A DNA stretch of 64,000 bases from Tenrec ecaudatus (GCF_050624435.1 NC_134535.1:125847731-125911730); one strand, 5' to 3'. Numbered from the stretch's first letter, positions 25,641-38,879 are shown. Program-made: numbers and translations. The notes: generated by a model from the sequence alone, not told the origin.

Positions 25641-25717
25641 GTGAGCATTCCCAAAAGAAGGACAGCCCTTCTCATGTCTGTATAAATCTCTCCACTGACT
25701 TGACTCTCTCTCCTCAG

Positions 25718-26032
25718 AGAGCAGACAACTCCGCCTGGTCAACGGGGACAGTCGCTGTTCAGGGAGAGTGGAGATCTATTACCAAGAACACTGGGGCACC
25801 ATCTGTGATGACGGCTGGAACATGCAGGATGCCCAGGTGGTGTGTAGACAGCTCGGCTGTGGAGAAGCCCTCGCAGTCATGCCTCAGGCTCACTTTGGTG
25901 CAGGATCAGGCCCTATCTGGCTGGACGACCTGGGATGCACAGGAATGGAGTCTCATGTGTGGTCATGCCCATCCAGTGGCCGGGGGCAGAATGACTGCAA
26001 TCACAAAGAAGATGCAGGAGTTTTCTGCACAG
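25718..26032 (+). CDS. SRCR d-type exon, cassette 2
   Basis: A 315-bp phase 1-1 exon encoding a full 105-residue group B SRCR domain with all eight cysteines. Of the five array cassettes it alone keeps the complete acidic set: CDDGWNM gives D31-D32 and CNHKEDAGV gives E98, matching the canonical d domain of CD163/WC1. Differences from cassette 1 include CSG for CAG near the start, EHWGT for EYWGT and GRGQ for GGGQ. It lies 6,109 bp downstream of the cassette 1 SRCR exon. It is open throughout with intact splice sites. Confidence 0.9.
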
Positions 26033-29000
26033 GTATGGTTATTGTCTTGTCCACTGACTGGGAGGTTGGACAGTTCCAGAGCAACATATAGCTTGACTAT
26101 TGTGTGATTGATTAACCACAGTGTGTGAAACACACTCTTGGTGTAATGGCTCACAGCATCAATGAAGAACAATCTTCCCACGTGTGGTAAGCTGCTGGTG
26201 TTTCCTTCTCCAGTGGTCTTGACTAACAAAATAGTACACTCTAGGATTTTCCTAATCAAAATAATTTCGTAAATTTGTTTTTAAAATTTCCTTTCTATTT
26301 GAATGGATATTTGCAAACCACCGCACTCACTCCCTGAGTGTCAAAAGCCTACAGGAGGGAAGGAGCAGAGTGGATCTGTGCTTTCACCTCACTTTGAGGC
26401 CCCGTTGAGTTGAGGGTTTCTGTCCACAAAGAGGGAGGACACTGCTTTGCACAGAGTTGATAGGAAGAGTGTATTCCACTTAATTAATCAGACAAGAGTC
26501 AGACCGAAGTGTTCAAAAAGTCTTGGCTGTAAGGACCAGAAACCTATTTGAAATTCTCTGAGACATAGGATTCTCCTTCCACTATTTCGAGAATAGAATC
26601 TATCCCTCTTAAAATATTTTTTAGAAAGAACAGCCAGTGATCTCAAATATGGAGGGACATTCATCCAAGCACTTCCATGTCAGTAAAAGATGTAATAAAT
26701 ATGAACTGGTATGTGTTCTTATAAGATAATAAAAAGTTGATACATAATGTTTCCAGGGATATAAGAGAAGAGAATATCATGGGTATTTTGCTTTGTGTTT
26801 TTTACTAAAAAGCGAGTAAAGGCACAAGCAAAACTTTTGAACAAGGTGAAAATCACTTGTAGAATCTGTGGATGGAAGCAGGGGCAGCTGACAAAAGGTA
26901 CCTAGGGCTTCTCTGTGGACAATGATGGCCAGGGGTAGTGTAGAGGATATGAGGGGCGAATTTATGTGAATTCTCTAGGGATCATTGCATGGAATTAAAA
27001 AGACTGTGTGCTGAGACTGGGGTAATATCCTATTGATGAAATTTGATTGGATAAGTTGCCTAAGAACAACCCCACTTGAAGAAAGCTAATAGAACTTGGT
27101 TATCAAAAGATATAGTGTCTGTGGTCTTAAAGACTTGAAAGGAAACAAGCAGCCATCTAGCTGAGAAGCAACAAAGCCCACATGGAAAAACACACCAGCA
27201 TGAGTGATCACGAGGTGTTGACCTTGTCAGTTTTTAGGTATAAAAAGATCCAAACAAACAATTATATTGATGTCAAAAAGAGGGATTGGATTGGAGACAT
27301 AAATCCCATCTGTACACAATTGAATATCCCCTCACAGAATGGTTACAAGGAAGGGACGATTCAACCAGGTTGCAGTATAACACCAACGAAACACACATCA
27401 TTCCTCTAGTTCCTGAATGCTTCCTCCCCACATTACCATGACTCAGTCCTACCTTACAAATCTGGCTAAACTGGAGTACACACATTGGTACAGATAAAAG
27501 CCTTCGACACATGGAATTCAGGATGGATAAAACCCTCAGAAACAGTAGTGGGAATAGTAATATCATGAAGGCATGGGAATGGAGGGGGCTGGGGGTGGGA
27601 GGGGACCCATCATAAGGTTGGATATATAGCAACCCCCAGGGGGACAAATAACAGAAAGGTGAGTGAATTAAGACAAGGGACAGTGTAAGGAACGAAATGA
27701 CAACAATAATATATAATTGATGAAGATTTCATAAAGGTAGGAGGGTGGGAAGTGGGGAAGAGGAGTGATAGCAAGGGCTCAGGTAGAAACAAATTGTTTT
27801 GGAAATGCAGATGGCAATGTATGTAAAAGTGTGCTTAATACCACGGAATGATGGATTGTTATAATATTTAAGACCCCCAATAAAATGATTAATTTAAATA
27901 AATTATATATATGCATCAATATCTTAAAAAAAAATTCATCCACCCCTACCTTGAAGTGCCACGCATGTTCACCTACACTCTGCTTCCACAATTCTTATTG
28001 TTTTGCAAACAATGTGCTTGTTATTTGCCATAATCTCTTTGTTTACATTACTAGCATTAACATGCTAGTTTTCTTTTTGTTCTTCTTGGTTAACCTTTTT
28101 TGGAGTTTATCAATTTTACTGATTTTCGCAACTAGTCAATTTTTTAAATTTAGCCATTTCATTGATATATTGACCTGCAATTCACATATCATACAATAAT
28201 TCAAATATATTGGAAAGGGTTATGCAACCATTATTACATTAATTTAAACCTTCCCATGCTCTTATACTTATTATTATTAGTTCTCCATTTCCCTCAAACC
28301 CAAGAAATTATTAATGCAGCTACTGGCTCTAAAAATTTACCTATTGTGTTAGGCAGTATGTTTGTCCAGGTAGACTAGAGAAACAAATCCATGTGCTTCT
28401 CATGTGTGTATAAGAGTTTTATATAAAAGGTAATTGTACATTAAGAAACCATCCCAACCCGGTCCAGTCCAAGCACACAGGTCTCATATTAGCACATATG
28501 TCCGATACCAATCTATAAAGTCCTCTTCAGACTCATGAAATACATGAAGTGGCACTGAATACAAGAGGATCACAGGCAAGGGTATAAAGTCTTTGCATTC
28601 AGTGGCATATTAAGCATCTCAGCACTGCCAGGGTTCTCCACGTGGCTTCTTCAGGTCCAGGGTTCTGGATACATCAGGGTAGGTCCATGTGGCTTCTCTT
28701 CAGGGATGTCTCACAGGGAGCCAGCCTTGTCAGTAGAGAGTCTCCAACAATCGAGCTTCTCGCGCCACCTTGGAGGAAAATTCAGCTTTCCCAAAATTCT
28801 CAGGAGAAAGCAATGCCCACACAGAAGCCTCATTGCTATGATAAAATTTCCTGACTAGACTCCACCCCTTCACTCTTAATCCTCTCAAGTCTCAAATTGA
28901 CACCAGATTAAGTAACTACCACAGCCAGGATTGACTAGAGAAACAAATTCAGAGTCACTTAGATATGTAGAAAAAGAAAATATCCCAGCCCAGTTTAGAT

Positions 29001-30829
29001 AAAGTCCATAAGTCCAAGACGAGTCCATAAGTTCAATACTAGACAATAAGTCCCTTATCAGACTCACTCAGCCACGTGCAATGATGCAGAATGCAGGAAT
29101 ATCAAGGCTGGTGCGTGCTAAGGTGTAGGGATTCAACAGCGGAGGCCGAACCACAGAGGTTGCAGGTATCAGAGTGGCTCACCAGCAGGAGGGTGAAGGC
29201 ACAGACAGAGAGGGGAGGTTCCCAACACCCTCCTTATGAAAAAGCCGCACCCTCAAGGAGACACCATCCAGGCTGTGACATGACTGACAGGCCAGACTCG
29301 ACCCCTACACTTTAGGTGTCAAGTTGACATGAAATTATGTAACTATCACACCTATCCTGGATTTCATATAAAGATCGGGCAACAACACAGACCAGTAAAT
29401 AAATAAAAAACAAAAGAGCACAGAGAAAACTCGGTTAAAAAGGATCTATTTAACTTCTTGAGAAGTTTCCAACTGTTTCCAAGAAACAGTTTTACATAAA
29501 CTTTTATACAAAATATCAATGGAAAAATATCCCATTTCCCCACGCTTTTGCGAACACTTGTTATTGTCTGTGCTCTTTATTAGGAGTTATGAAGTAATGG
29601 CTTATACTACTGTTTTCTCACTAATCATGCAATTTAATCATTCTGTCATAGTAAGAAAATCAGTGCAATCATCACCACAATCAATTTGAGAATATTTTCT
29701 TCTCTTGATAATTGTTGTCCACTCCCCATTTCCCTCCATCCTCCTCTGCTTTTCCCCTAGCAATTAGTGTCTGTATGGATGTACCTCTTTTGAATTAGTT
29801 ATACAGAAAAAATAACAAAAGATAACACAATCATACAAAATCCTACAGAGAAAACAAACAATAACAATGACTACATAAAATATGCATACAAAAACCTCAA
29901 TCAAGGAGAAAACAAAAAAATATTAAAAACTGAAATAACATTAAAATAGGTCAAAAGTGAGATCAAACGATAAGGTTTTAGGTTTTAACCTCACTATATT
30001 GACTTTATATTGCTCTCTGTCTGACAGCAGGCTGTGCACATCCCTCGCTTATGGTCAGAGGGCATTCACTGGAGACTCAGACCACGTGAGGATCCTGAAA
30101 AGGCACTTGGACCTTCCCCTGTCATCCACAGTCTTCTTCAAACTGGGTGTTCATATTTAAGTTCTAATACCACTTCCTCCTTGAGATTTGGGTTTGATTA
30201 TTTACAATCTTTGGATGACATAGGCTGGTTTGATTCTTCCATGTGGACTTAGCTGATCCTCACTTAGAGGGCTGCTTCTTGGAAGACAAGCCTGTAAGAC
30301 TCCAGACGCTGTTCTTGCTGATAGCCCAGCACCGCACCATCTGGTTTCCTCACCACACTCTGCTGTACACCCATACCTTCATTGACCTCTGCATGAAGCA
30401 GGCCATGAACCAGGGTCATGTCATAAGAATTCATTGTTTCTATATCTGCCCCAAATCCATGAATAAATCTAAGGTTTGCATATGACCCTGGTTTATCTAA
30501 TAGACATCATTATCATTTCATAATAGAGATTATTATTAATCATTCACAAAGGCAGATCCAGTTAACAAGATTAATGCATGTTGTAAGAAAGCAGACCAAA
30601 GAGAAACAAAATGTCTAGAAATTATGATGGTAATATATGTACAAACATGCTTTAGATGATTGATGTGTGGAATTTTATAAATGCTGTAGGGGCCGCCAAT
30701 AAAATGTTTAAAAATAAATAGACAATTAAAAGTAAGACCAACTCCCGAAAGAATGAAAGTGCACATTAAAATAGTAATATATGTAAGAGTGATAGACAGT
30801 AAATACATGGTAGATCCAGACCACTATTA

Positions 30830-31545
30830 ATTGTTGGTGTTGTTCCTGCCATCGAGTTGGTTCCAACCCATTACAACCTTATGCACAAAACATTGTGGGG
30901 CTTGCGAGGTCCTCATGATTTTTCTTATGCTTGAGCCGATTGTTGTACCCACTGTCTCAATCTCCTGGAGGAACTTCCTCTTATGTGTTCCCCTCCTACT
31001 TACCAAACATGATGTCATCCTCCAAGGACTGGTCTCTCCTAACAAAATGGCTGATGTATATAAGACAAAGGTTTGCCATCCTTGCCTCTGAGGGGCATTC
31101 TGGTTGTACTTATTCCAAGACAGATTGATTGGTCCTTTTAGCAGTCCATGTTACTTTCAATAATCCTCACCCATACTATATATTCAAATGCATTTATTCT
31201 TCTCCGATCTTCCTTAGTCAATGTCCAACTTTTACATGCACAAGAAGCCAAACTCTATCACTGCTACTGAGTCAATACTGACTCATAGTGAACCCCCTGT
31301 GGGTTTCAGAGACTCCAACTGTTTATAAGGAGAGTAGAAAACCCAGTCTTACTGCCATGGAGCTGCTAGTGTTTCCAACTGCCAACATGTAAGTCACAGC
31401 CCAATGTTTACAAACTACACAACATATGAACCTCCGGAAAATACCATGGCTTGGGTCAAGGAAAATTGAATCCTCAAAAAAACACCTTACTGTTTAATAC
31501 GCTAAAAAGTTCTTCTGCAGCAAATTATGATTTAAGTTTTTATTC
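30830..31545 (-). mobile_element. RTE LINE fragment with nested AfroSINE, unit 3
   Basis: Counterpart of the unit 1 element, with the SINE nested at about 31258-31440. It is nearly identical to the unit 1 copy. Confidence 0.7.
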
Positions 31546-31582
31546 TTCAGTGTAATTGACTTAGATCATTTTGGTTATGTAG

Positions 31583-31675
31583 GAAACCAGACTGAGATGC
31601 CACCAAGATGCAATGACTTCATGTCTGACCCAGTGGATTCCACAACCTCAAGGAATAGTGCTGTCAATTGCTCAG
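31583..31675 (+). CDS. Linker exon 3 of SRCR cassette 3
   Basis: A 93-bp phase 1-1 exon, acceptor tatgtag, donor gtaagt. It encodes GNQTEMPPRCNDFMSDPVD...AVNCSG, differing from linker 1 by one residue (P for S). Both cysteines and both sequons are kept. The intron to the SRCR exon is 77 bp. Confidence 0.85.
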
Positions 31676-31752
31676 GTAAGTATTCCCAAAAGAAGGATAG
31701 ACCTTCTCATGTCTGTGACAATGTCTCCATTGACTTGACTCTCTCTCCTCAG

Positions 31753-32067
31753 AGAGCAGACAGCTCCGCCTGGTCAATAGGGACAGTCGCTGTGCAGGGA
31801 GAGTGGAGATCTATTACCAAGAATACTGGGGCACCATCTGTGATGACGGTTGGGACATGCAGGAAGCCCAGGTGGTGTGCAGACAGCTCGGCTGTGGAGA
31901 AGCCCTTGCAGTCATGCCTCAGGCTCACTTTGGTGCAGGATCAGGCCCTATCTGGCTGGACGACCTGGGATGCACAGGAATGGAGTCTCATGTGTGGTCA
32001 TGCCCATCCAGTGGCTGGGGGCAGAATGACTGCAATCACAATAAAGACGCAGGAGTCTTCTGCTCAG
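31753..32067 (+). CDS. SRCR d-type exon, cassette 3
   Basis: A 315-bp phase 1-1 exon for a complete group B SRCR domain with eight cysteines. It differs from cassette 1 at only about five residues: VNRDS for VNGDS, DLG for ELE, GWGQ (the consensus Trp) for GGGQ, and S for T at the last residue. D31-D32 is kept, while position 98 is K (CNHNKDAGV), as in cassette 1. It lies 6,035 bp after the cassette 2 SRCR exon. The closeness to cassette 1 rather than to its neighbour suggests exchange between units. Confidence 0.9.
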
Positions 32068-35000
32068 GTATGGTTATTGTCTTGTCCTCTGACTGGGAGG
32101 ATGGAAAGTTCCAGAGCAGCACATAGCGTGACTATTTGGGTGATTGATTAACCACAGTGTGTGAAACACAAACTCATGGTCTAAAGGCTCACAGCATCCG
32201 TGAAGAACAATCTTCCCACTGAGCGGTGAGCTGCTGGTGTTTCCTTCTCCAGTGGTCTTGACTAACAAAATAGTACACTCCTGTATCTTCCTAAACAAAA
32301 TCATTTCCTAAATTTGTTTTTGAAATATCCTTTCTTTTCGAAAGGATATTTGCAAACCACCACACTCACTCCCTGAGTGATAAGAGCCTACAGGAGGGAG
32401 GAAGAGTGGAACTGTCCTTTCACCTCACTTTGAGCTCCAGTTGAGTTGAGGGTTTCTGTCCACAAAGACAGAGGACACTTCTTTGCACAGAGTTGGTAGG
32501 AAGAGAGTATTCCACTTAATTAATCAGACAAGAGTAAGACCGAAGTGTTCTAAATGTCTTGGCTGTAAGGACCAGAAACCTATTTGAAATTCTCTGATAC
32601 ATAGGATTCTCCTTCCACTATTTCCAGAATAGAATCTCTCCCTCTTAAAATGTTTTTTCAGAAAGAACAGCCAGTGATCTCAAATATGGTGGGACATTCA
32701 TCCAAGCACTTCCATGTCAGGAAAAGATGTAATAAATATGAACTGGTATCTGTTCTTATAAGATAATAAAAAGTCGATACATAATGCTTCCAGGGATATA
32801 AGAGAAGAGAATATCATGGGTGTTTTGCTTTGTGCTTTTTACTAAAAAGCAGGTAAAGGCACTAGCAAACCTTTTGAACACGGTGAAAATCATTTGTAGA
32901 ATCTGTGGATGGAAGCAGGGGCAGCTGACAAAAGGTACCTAGGGCTTCTCTGTGGACACTGATGGCCAGGGGTTGTGTAGAGGATATGAGGGGTGAATTT
33001 ATGTGAATTCTCTAGGGATCATTGCATGGAATTAAAAAGACTGTGTGCTGAGACTGGGGTAATATCCTATTGATGAAATTTGATTGGATAAGTTGCCTAA
33101 GAACAACCCCACTTGAAGAAAGCTAATAGAACTTGGTTATCAAAAGATATAGTGTCTGTGGTCTTAAAGACTTGAAAGGAAACAAGCAGCCATCTAGCTG
33201 AGAAGCAACAAAGCCCACATGGAAAAACACACCAGCATGAGTGATCACGAGGTGTTGACCTTGTCAGTTTTTAGGTATAAAAAGATCCAAACAAACAATT
33301 ATATTGATGTCAAAAAGGGGGATTGGAGTGGAGACATAAATCCCATCTGTACACAATTGAATATCGCCTCACAGAATGGTTACAAGGAAGGGACGATTCA
33401 ACCAGGGTGCAGTATAGCACCAATGAAACACACATCATTCCTCTAGTTCCTGAATGCTTCCTCCCCACATTACCATGACTCAGTCCTACCTTACAAATCT
33501 GGCTAAACTGGAGTACACACATTGGTACAGATAAAAGCCTTCGACACATGGAATTCAGGATGGATAAAACCCTCAGAAACAGTAGTGGGAATAGTAATAT
33601 CATGAAGGCATGGGAATGGAGGGGGCTGGGGGTGGGAGGGGACCCATCATAAGGTTGGATATATAGCAACCCCCATGGGGACAAATAACAGAAAGGTGAG
33701 TGAATTAAGACAAGGGACAGTGTAAGGCACGAAATGACAACAATAATATATAATTGATGAAGATTTCATAAAGGTAGGAGGGTGGGAAGCGGGGAAGAGG
33801 AGTGAAACCAAGGGCTCAGGTAGAAACAAATTGTTTTGGAAATGCAGATGGCAACAGATGTAAAAGTGTGCTTAATACCACGGAATGATGGATTGTTACA
33901 ATATTTAAGACCCCCAATAAAATGATTAATTTAAATAAATTATATATATATGCATCAGTATCTATTTTAAAAATTCATCCACCCCTACCTTGAAGTGCCA
34001 CGCATGTTCACCTACACTCTGCTTCCACAATTCTTATTGTTTTGCAAACAATGTGCTTGTTATTTGTTTTAATCTCTTTGTTTACATTACTAGCATTAAC
34101 ATGCTAGTTTTCTTTTTGTTCTTCTTGGTTAACCTTTTTTGGAGTTTATCAATTTTACTGATTTTCTCAACTAGTCAATTTTTTAATTTAGCCATTTCAT
34201 TGATATATTGACCTGCAATTCACATATCATACAATAATTCAAATATATTGGAAAGGGTTATGCAACCATTATTACATTAATTTAAACCTTCCCATGCTCT
34301 TATACTTATTATTATTAGTTCTCCATTTCCCTCAAACCCAAGAAATTATTAATGCAGCTACTGGCTCTAAAAATTTACCTATTGTGTTAGGCAGTATGTT
34401 TGTCCAGGTAGACTAGAGAAACAAATCCATGTGCTTCTCATGTGTGTATAAGAGTTTTATATAAAAGGTAATTGTACATTAAGAAACCATCCCAACCCGG
34501 TCCAGTCCAAGCACACAGGCCTCATATTACCGCATATGTCTGATGCCAATCTATAAAGTCCTCTTCAGACTCATGAAATACATGAAATGGCACTGAATAC
34601 AGGAGGATCACAGGCCAGTAGGTATAAAGTCTTTGCATCCAGTGGCATGTTAAGCATCTCAGCACTGCCAGGGTTCTCCACGTGGCTTCTTCAGGTCCAG
34701 GGTTCTGGATACATCAGGGTAGGTCCATGTGGCTTCTCTTCAGGGATGTCTCACAGGGAGCCAGCCTTGTCAGGAGAGAGTCTCCAACAGTCGAGCCTCT
34801 CCCGCCACCATGGAGGAAAATTCAGCATTCCCAAAATTCTCAGGAGAAAGCAATGCCCACACAGAAGCCTCATTGGCTATGATAAAATTTCCTGACTAGA
34901 TTCCACCCCTTCACTCTTAGTCCTCTCAAGTCCCAAATTGACACCAGATTAGGTAACTACCACAGCCAGGTTTGACTAGAGAAACAAATTCAGAGACACT

Positions 35001-36721
35001 TAGATATGTAGAAAAAGAAAATATCCCAGCCCAGTCTAGATAAAGTCCATAAGTCCAAGACGAGTCCATAAGTTCAATACTAGACAATAAGTCCCTTATC
35101 AGACTCACTCAGCCACGTGCAATGATGCAGAATGCAGGAATATCAAGGCTGGTGCGTGCTAAGGTGTAGGGATTCAACAGCGGAGGCCGAACCACAAAGG
35201 TTGCAGGTATCAGAGTGGCTCACCAGCAGGAGGGTGAAGTCACAGACAGAGAGGGGAGGTTCCCAACACACTCCTTATGAAAAAGCCGCACCCTCAAGGA
35301 GACACCATCCAGGCTGTGACATGATTGACAGGCTAGACTCCACCCCTACACTTTAGGTATCAAGGTGACATGAAATTATGTAACTACCACACCTATCCTG
35401 GATTTCATATGCAGAAGAGCAGGAAATAACACAGAACAATAAATAAATAAATAAATAGATAACAAAACAGAACAGAGAAAACTCAGTTGAAAAGGATCTA
35501 TTTAACTTCTTGAGAAGTTTCCAACTGTTTCCAAGAAACATAAACTTATATACAAATTATCAATGGGAAAAGATTCCGTTTCCTCACACTTTTGCCAACA
35601 CTTGTTATTTTCTGTGCTCTTTATTAGGAGTTATGAAGTAATGGCGTGTAGTAGTGTTTTATTCACACATCATGCAGTCTAATCATTCAGTCATAGTAAG
35701 GAGATTTGTGCAATCATCACCACAATCAATTTCAGAATATTTTCTTCCCTTACTCATTGTTGTTCACTCACATTTTCCCTCCTCCTCCTCCGCTTTGCCC
35801 CTAGCAATGAGTGTCTGTATGGATCTCCTATATTGAATTTCTTATGCAGAGAAAATACAAAACATAACACAATCATACAAAATCCTACAGAGAAAACAAA
35901 CAATAACAATGACTACATAAAACATACATACAAAAACCTCAATCAAGGAAAATGCAAAAAATATTAAAAACTGAAATAACATTGAAGTAGGTCAAAAGGG
36001 AGATTAAACGATAAGGTTTTAGGTTTTAACCTGACTATATTGCCTTTACATTGCTCTCTCTCTGACAGCAGGCTGTGCACATCCCTAACTTATGGTCAGA
36101 AGGCGTTCACTGGACACTCAGTCCACTGAGGACCCTGAAAAGGCACTTGGACCTTCCCCTGTCATCCACAGTCTTCTGCAAACCGGGTATTCAGAATTTA
36201 AGCTCTGATACCACTTCCTCCTTCAGATTTGGGTTTGATTATTTACAATCTTTGGATGACATAGGCTGGTGTGCTTCTTCCATGTGGACTTAGCTGATCC
36301 TCACTTAGAGGGCTGCTTCTTGGAAGACAAGCCTGTAAGACTTCAGATACTGTTCTTGCTGATAGCCCAGCACCGCACCATCTGGTTTCCTCACCACACT
36401 CTGCTGTACACTGATACCTTCATTGACCTCTGCATGAAGGCGGCCATGAACCTGGGCCACGTCATAAGAATTCATTGTTTTTATATCTGCCCCCAATCCA
36501 TTAATAAGTCTAAGGTTTGCATATGTGTCTGGTTTATCTGAGAGACATCCTTATCATTTCATAATAGAGATCAATATTAATCATTCACAAAGGCAGAACC
36601 AGGCCAACAAGATTAATGCATGTCCTAAGAAAGCAAGTCCAAATAGAAAGTACTTGTTTAGAAATCATGATGTCAACATATGTACAAATATGCTTTATAC
36701 AAATGTTGTATGGAATTTTAT

Positions 36722-36737
36722 AAAAGCTGAAGGAGCC
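36722..36737 (+). repeat. Left target-site duplication of MARCHF2 retrocopy
   Basis: aaaagctgaaggagcc, repeated exactly at 38017-38032. The TTTTATAAAA context fits an L1 endonuclease nick. Units 2 and 3 have a single, uninterrupted version of this site. Confidence 0.92.
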
Positions 36738-38016
36738 AGAGCTAGCTGCGCTGATGGGACGGGACTACAAGGCCAGGACAGGGGCCGGGGAGAGCGGAGG
36801 GGCCTGCGAGGCCGCCTGGCCTGGCCTCAAAGCAACCTCTCCCCCGGCTCCCTGAACCATGGGCCTCGGGCCCTGAGGACGAGGCCCTCCTGGTGCAATG
36901 ACAACAGGAGACTGCTGCCACCTCCCTTGCTCCCTGTGGGACTGCTCCGGCAGCCCGGCCCTCACCAAGGTCGTGGAGTCCACAGGCCTCGCGCCACCCC
37001 AGTATGTGGCGCAGGTGACCTCCAGGGACGGCAGGCTCCTCTCGACTGTCATCCGAGCCTTGGACACACCGAGCAATGGCCCCTTCTGCCGGATCTGCCA
37101 CATGGGGGGCAACGAGAAGAGCCTGCTGTCGACGTGTGGCTGCGCTGGCACACTGGGCGCCGTGCACAAGAGCTGCCTGGAAAGGTGGCTGTCCTCGTCC
37201 AACACCAGCTACTGTGAGCTGTGCCATACACAGTTTGCGGTGGAGAAGCGGCCGCGGCCCCCACCGAGTGGCTGAAGGACCCCGGGCCCCGGACGGAGAA
37301 GCGGACTCTGCTGGGACATGGCGTGCTTCCTGTTCATCACGCCTCTGGCCGCCGTCTCCGGCTGGCTGTGCCTGCGCGGAGCCCAGGACCACCTCCGCCT
37401 GCACAGCCGGCTGGAGGCCGTGGGGCTCATCGCCCTCACCATCGTTCTTTTCACCATCTACGTCCGCTGGACGCTGGTCTCCTTCCGCTACCATTGCCAG
37501 CTGTACTCCGAGTGGAGAAAGACCAACCAGAAAGTCCACCTGAATCTCCGTAACACCGAGGGCTTCCAGGGCACCACGCATTCCCCACTGGCAGCTGGAC
37601 TCCTGAAGGAGGTGGCCGAGGAGACACCCGTATGACAGGCGGGAGGCAGGCAAGGGCCCTGCAGCAAGAGGCCAGCGGCAGCTGGGGACACCCTGGCGTT
37701 GGCAAGGACGGAACCGCTTCCTCGGCCCAGAGCTGCGAAGCGGAGCCTCTGCTGGGTGGTCTGACGGGACCACGTGGCCCTCTTTTTGCACAGGCAAAGG
37801 ACAGAGGGATGTGGCTTCAAGCTTCACGTCGAGCAAGCCCCCGTTTCCTCTGGCAGCCTTAGCTGAGGAGCAGGCAAGTACCAGCAAGCTCCTTGCGCTT
37901 TTCTGCCCCTGGAGAACTTGCTCCCCTGGCGTCCTTGACCTATGAAGTTGCACCCTCTTCTCCCAAGCGCACCCCGAGTGAATAAAGGGAGCCACTGCTC
38001 ATCTGTAAAAAAAAAA
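36738..38016 (+). pseudogene. MARCHF2: MARCHF2 processed retrocopy
   Basis: An intronless copy of the membrane-associated RING-CH E3 ubiquitin ligase MARCHF2, which ubiquitinates membrane proteins in endosomes and the ER. The reading frame starts at 36898 ([18 protein letters not shown]) and the complete RING-CH follows with C64, C67, C80, C82, H90, C93, C106 and C109 intact. A 1-bp loss near 37260 shifts the frame and gives a TGA at 37273-37275, leaving 125 residues. A 2-bp loss near 37308 restores the original frame, which then runs through both membrane segments to ...[13 protein letters not shown] and the stop at 37635. The span 36898-37635 is 3 bp shorter than the 741 bp expected for a 246-residue parent. 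AATAAA, a 14-A tail and 16-bp target-site duplications prove retroposition. GC content is far above the surroundings. It lies in the intron between cassettes 3 and 4, same strand as the receptor gene. Confidence 0.93.
37981..37986 (+). promoter_or_regulatory. AATAAA polyadenylation signal of retrocopy
   Basis: AATAAA 20 bp before the A tail. It comes from the parent mRNA and sits in sense orientation inside a receptor-gene intron, so it could act as a premature poly(A) signal. Confidence 0.75.
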
Positions 38017-38032
38017 AAAAGCTGAAGGAGCC
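38017..38032 (+). repeat. Right target-site duplication of MARCHF2 retrocopy
   Basis: Exact copy of 36722-36737. Its first four A residues are continuous with the poly(A) run at 38007-38020. Confidence 0.92.
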
Positions 38033-38164
38033 TCCTCTAAAATGATAAAAATAAATAAACAATTAAAAAAGTAAGACCAACTCCCGGAAGAAAGCGGACA
38101 TTAAAATAGTTATATACGTAAAAGTGATAGACAGTAAATATATGGTAGCTCCAGACCACTATTC

Positions 38165-38830
38165 ATGGTTGGTGTTGTTAGTTGCCATCGAGTTGACAAC
38201 CCATGACAACCGTATGCACAAAACATTGTCTGTTCCTGCGAGGTCCTCACGATTTTTCTTACGTCTGTGCCGATTGTTGCACCCACTGTCTCAGTCTCCT
38301 TGAGGACTTTCCTCTTATGTGCTTCCCTCCTACTTACCAAACATGATGTCATCCTCCAAGGACTGATGTATATAAGACAAAGGTTTGCCATCCTTGCTCT
38401 GAGGGGCACTCTGGCTGTACTTATTCCAAGACAGATAGATTTGTCCTTTTAGCAGTCCATGTTACTGTCAATATTCCTCACACGTACTACATATTCAAAT
38501 GCAGTGATTCTTCTCTGATCTTCCTTATTCAGTGTCCAACTTTTACATGCACAAGAAGTCAAACTCTATCACTGCTACTGAGTCAATACCGACTCATAGT
38601 GAACCCCTGTGGGTTTCAGAGACTACAACTGTTTATAAGGAGAGTAGAAAGCCCAGTCTTCCTCCCATGGAGCTGCTAGTGGTTCCAACTGCCAACCATG
38701 TAAGTCAGAGCGCAAAGTTTACAAACTACGTCACATATGAGACTACAGAAAATACCATGGCTTGGGTCAAGCACATAATACACTTGCTGTTTAATATTCT
38801 AAAAAGGTGTTGTGCAGCAAATTACGATTT
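38165..38830 (-). mobile_element. RTE LINE fragment with nested AfroSINE, unit 4
   Basis: Counterpart of the unit 1 element with the SINE at about 38562-38745. A short deletion removes the ctggtctctcctaacaaaat stretch present in the other units. Confidence 0.7.
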
Positions 38831-38879
38831 AAGTTGTTATTCTTCAAGGTTACTGACTTGGATCATTTTGTGTCCGTAG

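Larger units (their letters stand above)
21691..27796 (+). repeat. Tandem unit 2 (about 6.1 kb)
   Basis: Same internal order as unit 1. Private features are a compound GACA/GATA microsatellite at 23306-23415 and an SRCR exon with the full acidic cation set. Upstream of the cassette it shares several bases with unit 4 rather than with 1 and 3 (for example cttctgcaaaccggg near 24120). Confidence 0.8.
27797..33832 (+). repeat. Tandem unit 3 (about 6.0 kb)
   Basis: Same order as units 1 and 2. Long stretches around 29340-30230 and 32000-32400 are nearly identical to unit 1, whereas 28360-28500 is closest to unit 4, so it is a mosaic. It contains an empty site (about 30670-30700) corresponding to the MARCHF2 insertion of unit 4. 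Confidence 0.8.

Noticed and set aside
36525..37217. A 230-codon + strand open frame crossing into the retrocopy
   Set aside because: It starts in LINE sequence, crosses the insertion point, and reads the MARCHF2 copy in the wrong frame.
36742..37995. A 417-codon open frame on the minus strand
   Set aside because: It is exactly antisense to the GC-rich MARCHF2 retrocopy; few stops are expected there, and the composition and lack of domains fit a shadow frame.
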